A stretch of 5,940 nucleotides of DNA from the NCBI GenBank assembly GCA_003235435.1, contig QJWF01000223.1:1-5940 (forward strand). Reading direction: 5' to 3'. The notes under the pieces were generated by a model that was given only the letters and a program-made list of their open reading frames with translations, searched no databases and had not been told where the DNA came from. The position numbers were made by a program, and so were the translations under genes. The DNA is from Nitrosomonadales bacterium (GTDB taxonomy: Bacteria; Pseudomonadota; Gammaproteobacteria; Burkholderiales; Gallionellaceae). This document shows positions 5,937 to 5,940 of this stretch, one piece after another. Position 1 is the stretch's first letter; the number at the start of each line of letters is the position of its first letter.

Positions 5937-5940
5937 ATGA

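Overview
The window looks like chromosomal DNA of a Gram-negative proteobacterium. The signs are a lipobox followed by a glycine-zipper envelope domain, strong GGAGG-type ribosome binding sites, and a sulfur-handling gene cluster. A sulfur- or iron-oxidising betaproteobacterium (Gallionellaceae/Nitrosomonadales type) is my best guess, but this is inference from gene content and style; no phylogenetic marker is present.

Left part (about 1-2860): three unrelated envelope genes. The 3' two-thirds of a ClC chloride/proton exchanger runs off the left edge on the + strand. Next on the + strand is a small lipoprotein with an Ala/Lys/Glu-rich helix, a poly-proline hinge, a CxxC and a glycine-zipper segment; its best start codon is TTG. 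Converging on it from the - strand is a 350-residue MscS-type mechanosensitive channel with five predicted membrane segments.

Middle (2860-3240): no convincing gene. It holds a near-consensus sigma70 promoter reading toward the mscS-type gene (about 175 nt of leader with a 7-bp inverted repeat) and a perfect 13-bp hairpin terminator closing the operon to its right.

Right part (3241-5870, all - strand): a tightly spaced four-gene cluster in transcription order: DsrE-family protein, TusA-family sulfur carrier, FAD-dependent sulfide:quinone-oxidoreductase-like flavoprotein, and a DUF1641 protein built from three 60-residue tandem repeats. Gaps are 18, 42 and 14 nt, each gene has its own Shine-Dalgarno sequence, and the terminator follows the last gene. 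The likely joint role is oxidation of sulfide (or a related reduced sulfur compound) at the membrane, with persulfide sulfur carried in the cytoplasm by DsrE and TusA. The role of the DUF1641 protein is unknown; its position suggests it is a partner of the flavoprotein. This cluster, and the repeat expansion in its last gene, are the most interesting parts of the window. A 9-bp inverted repeat lies just upstream of the cluster at the right edge.
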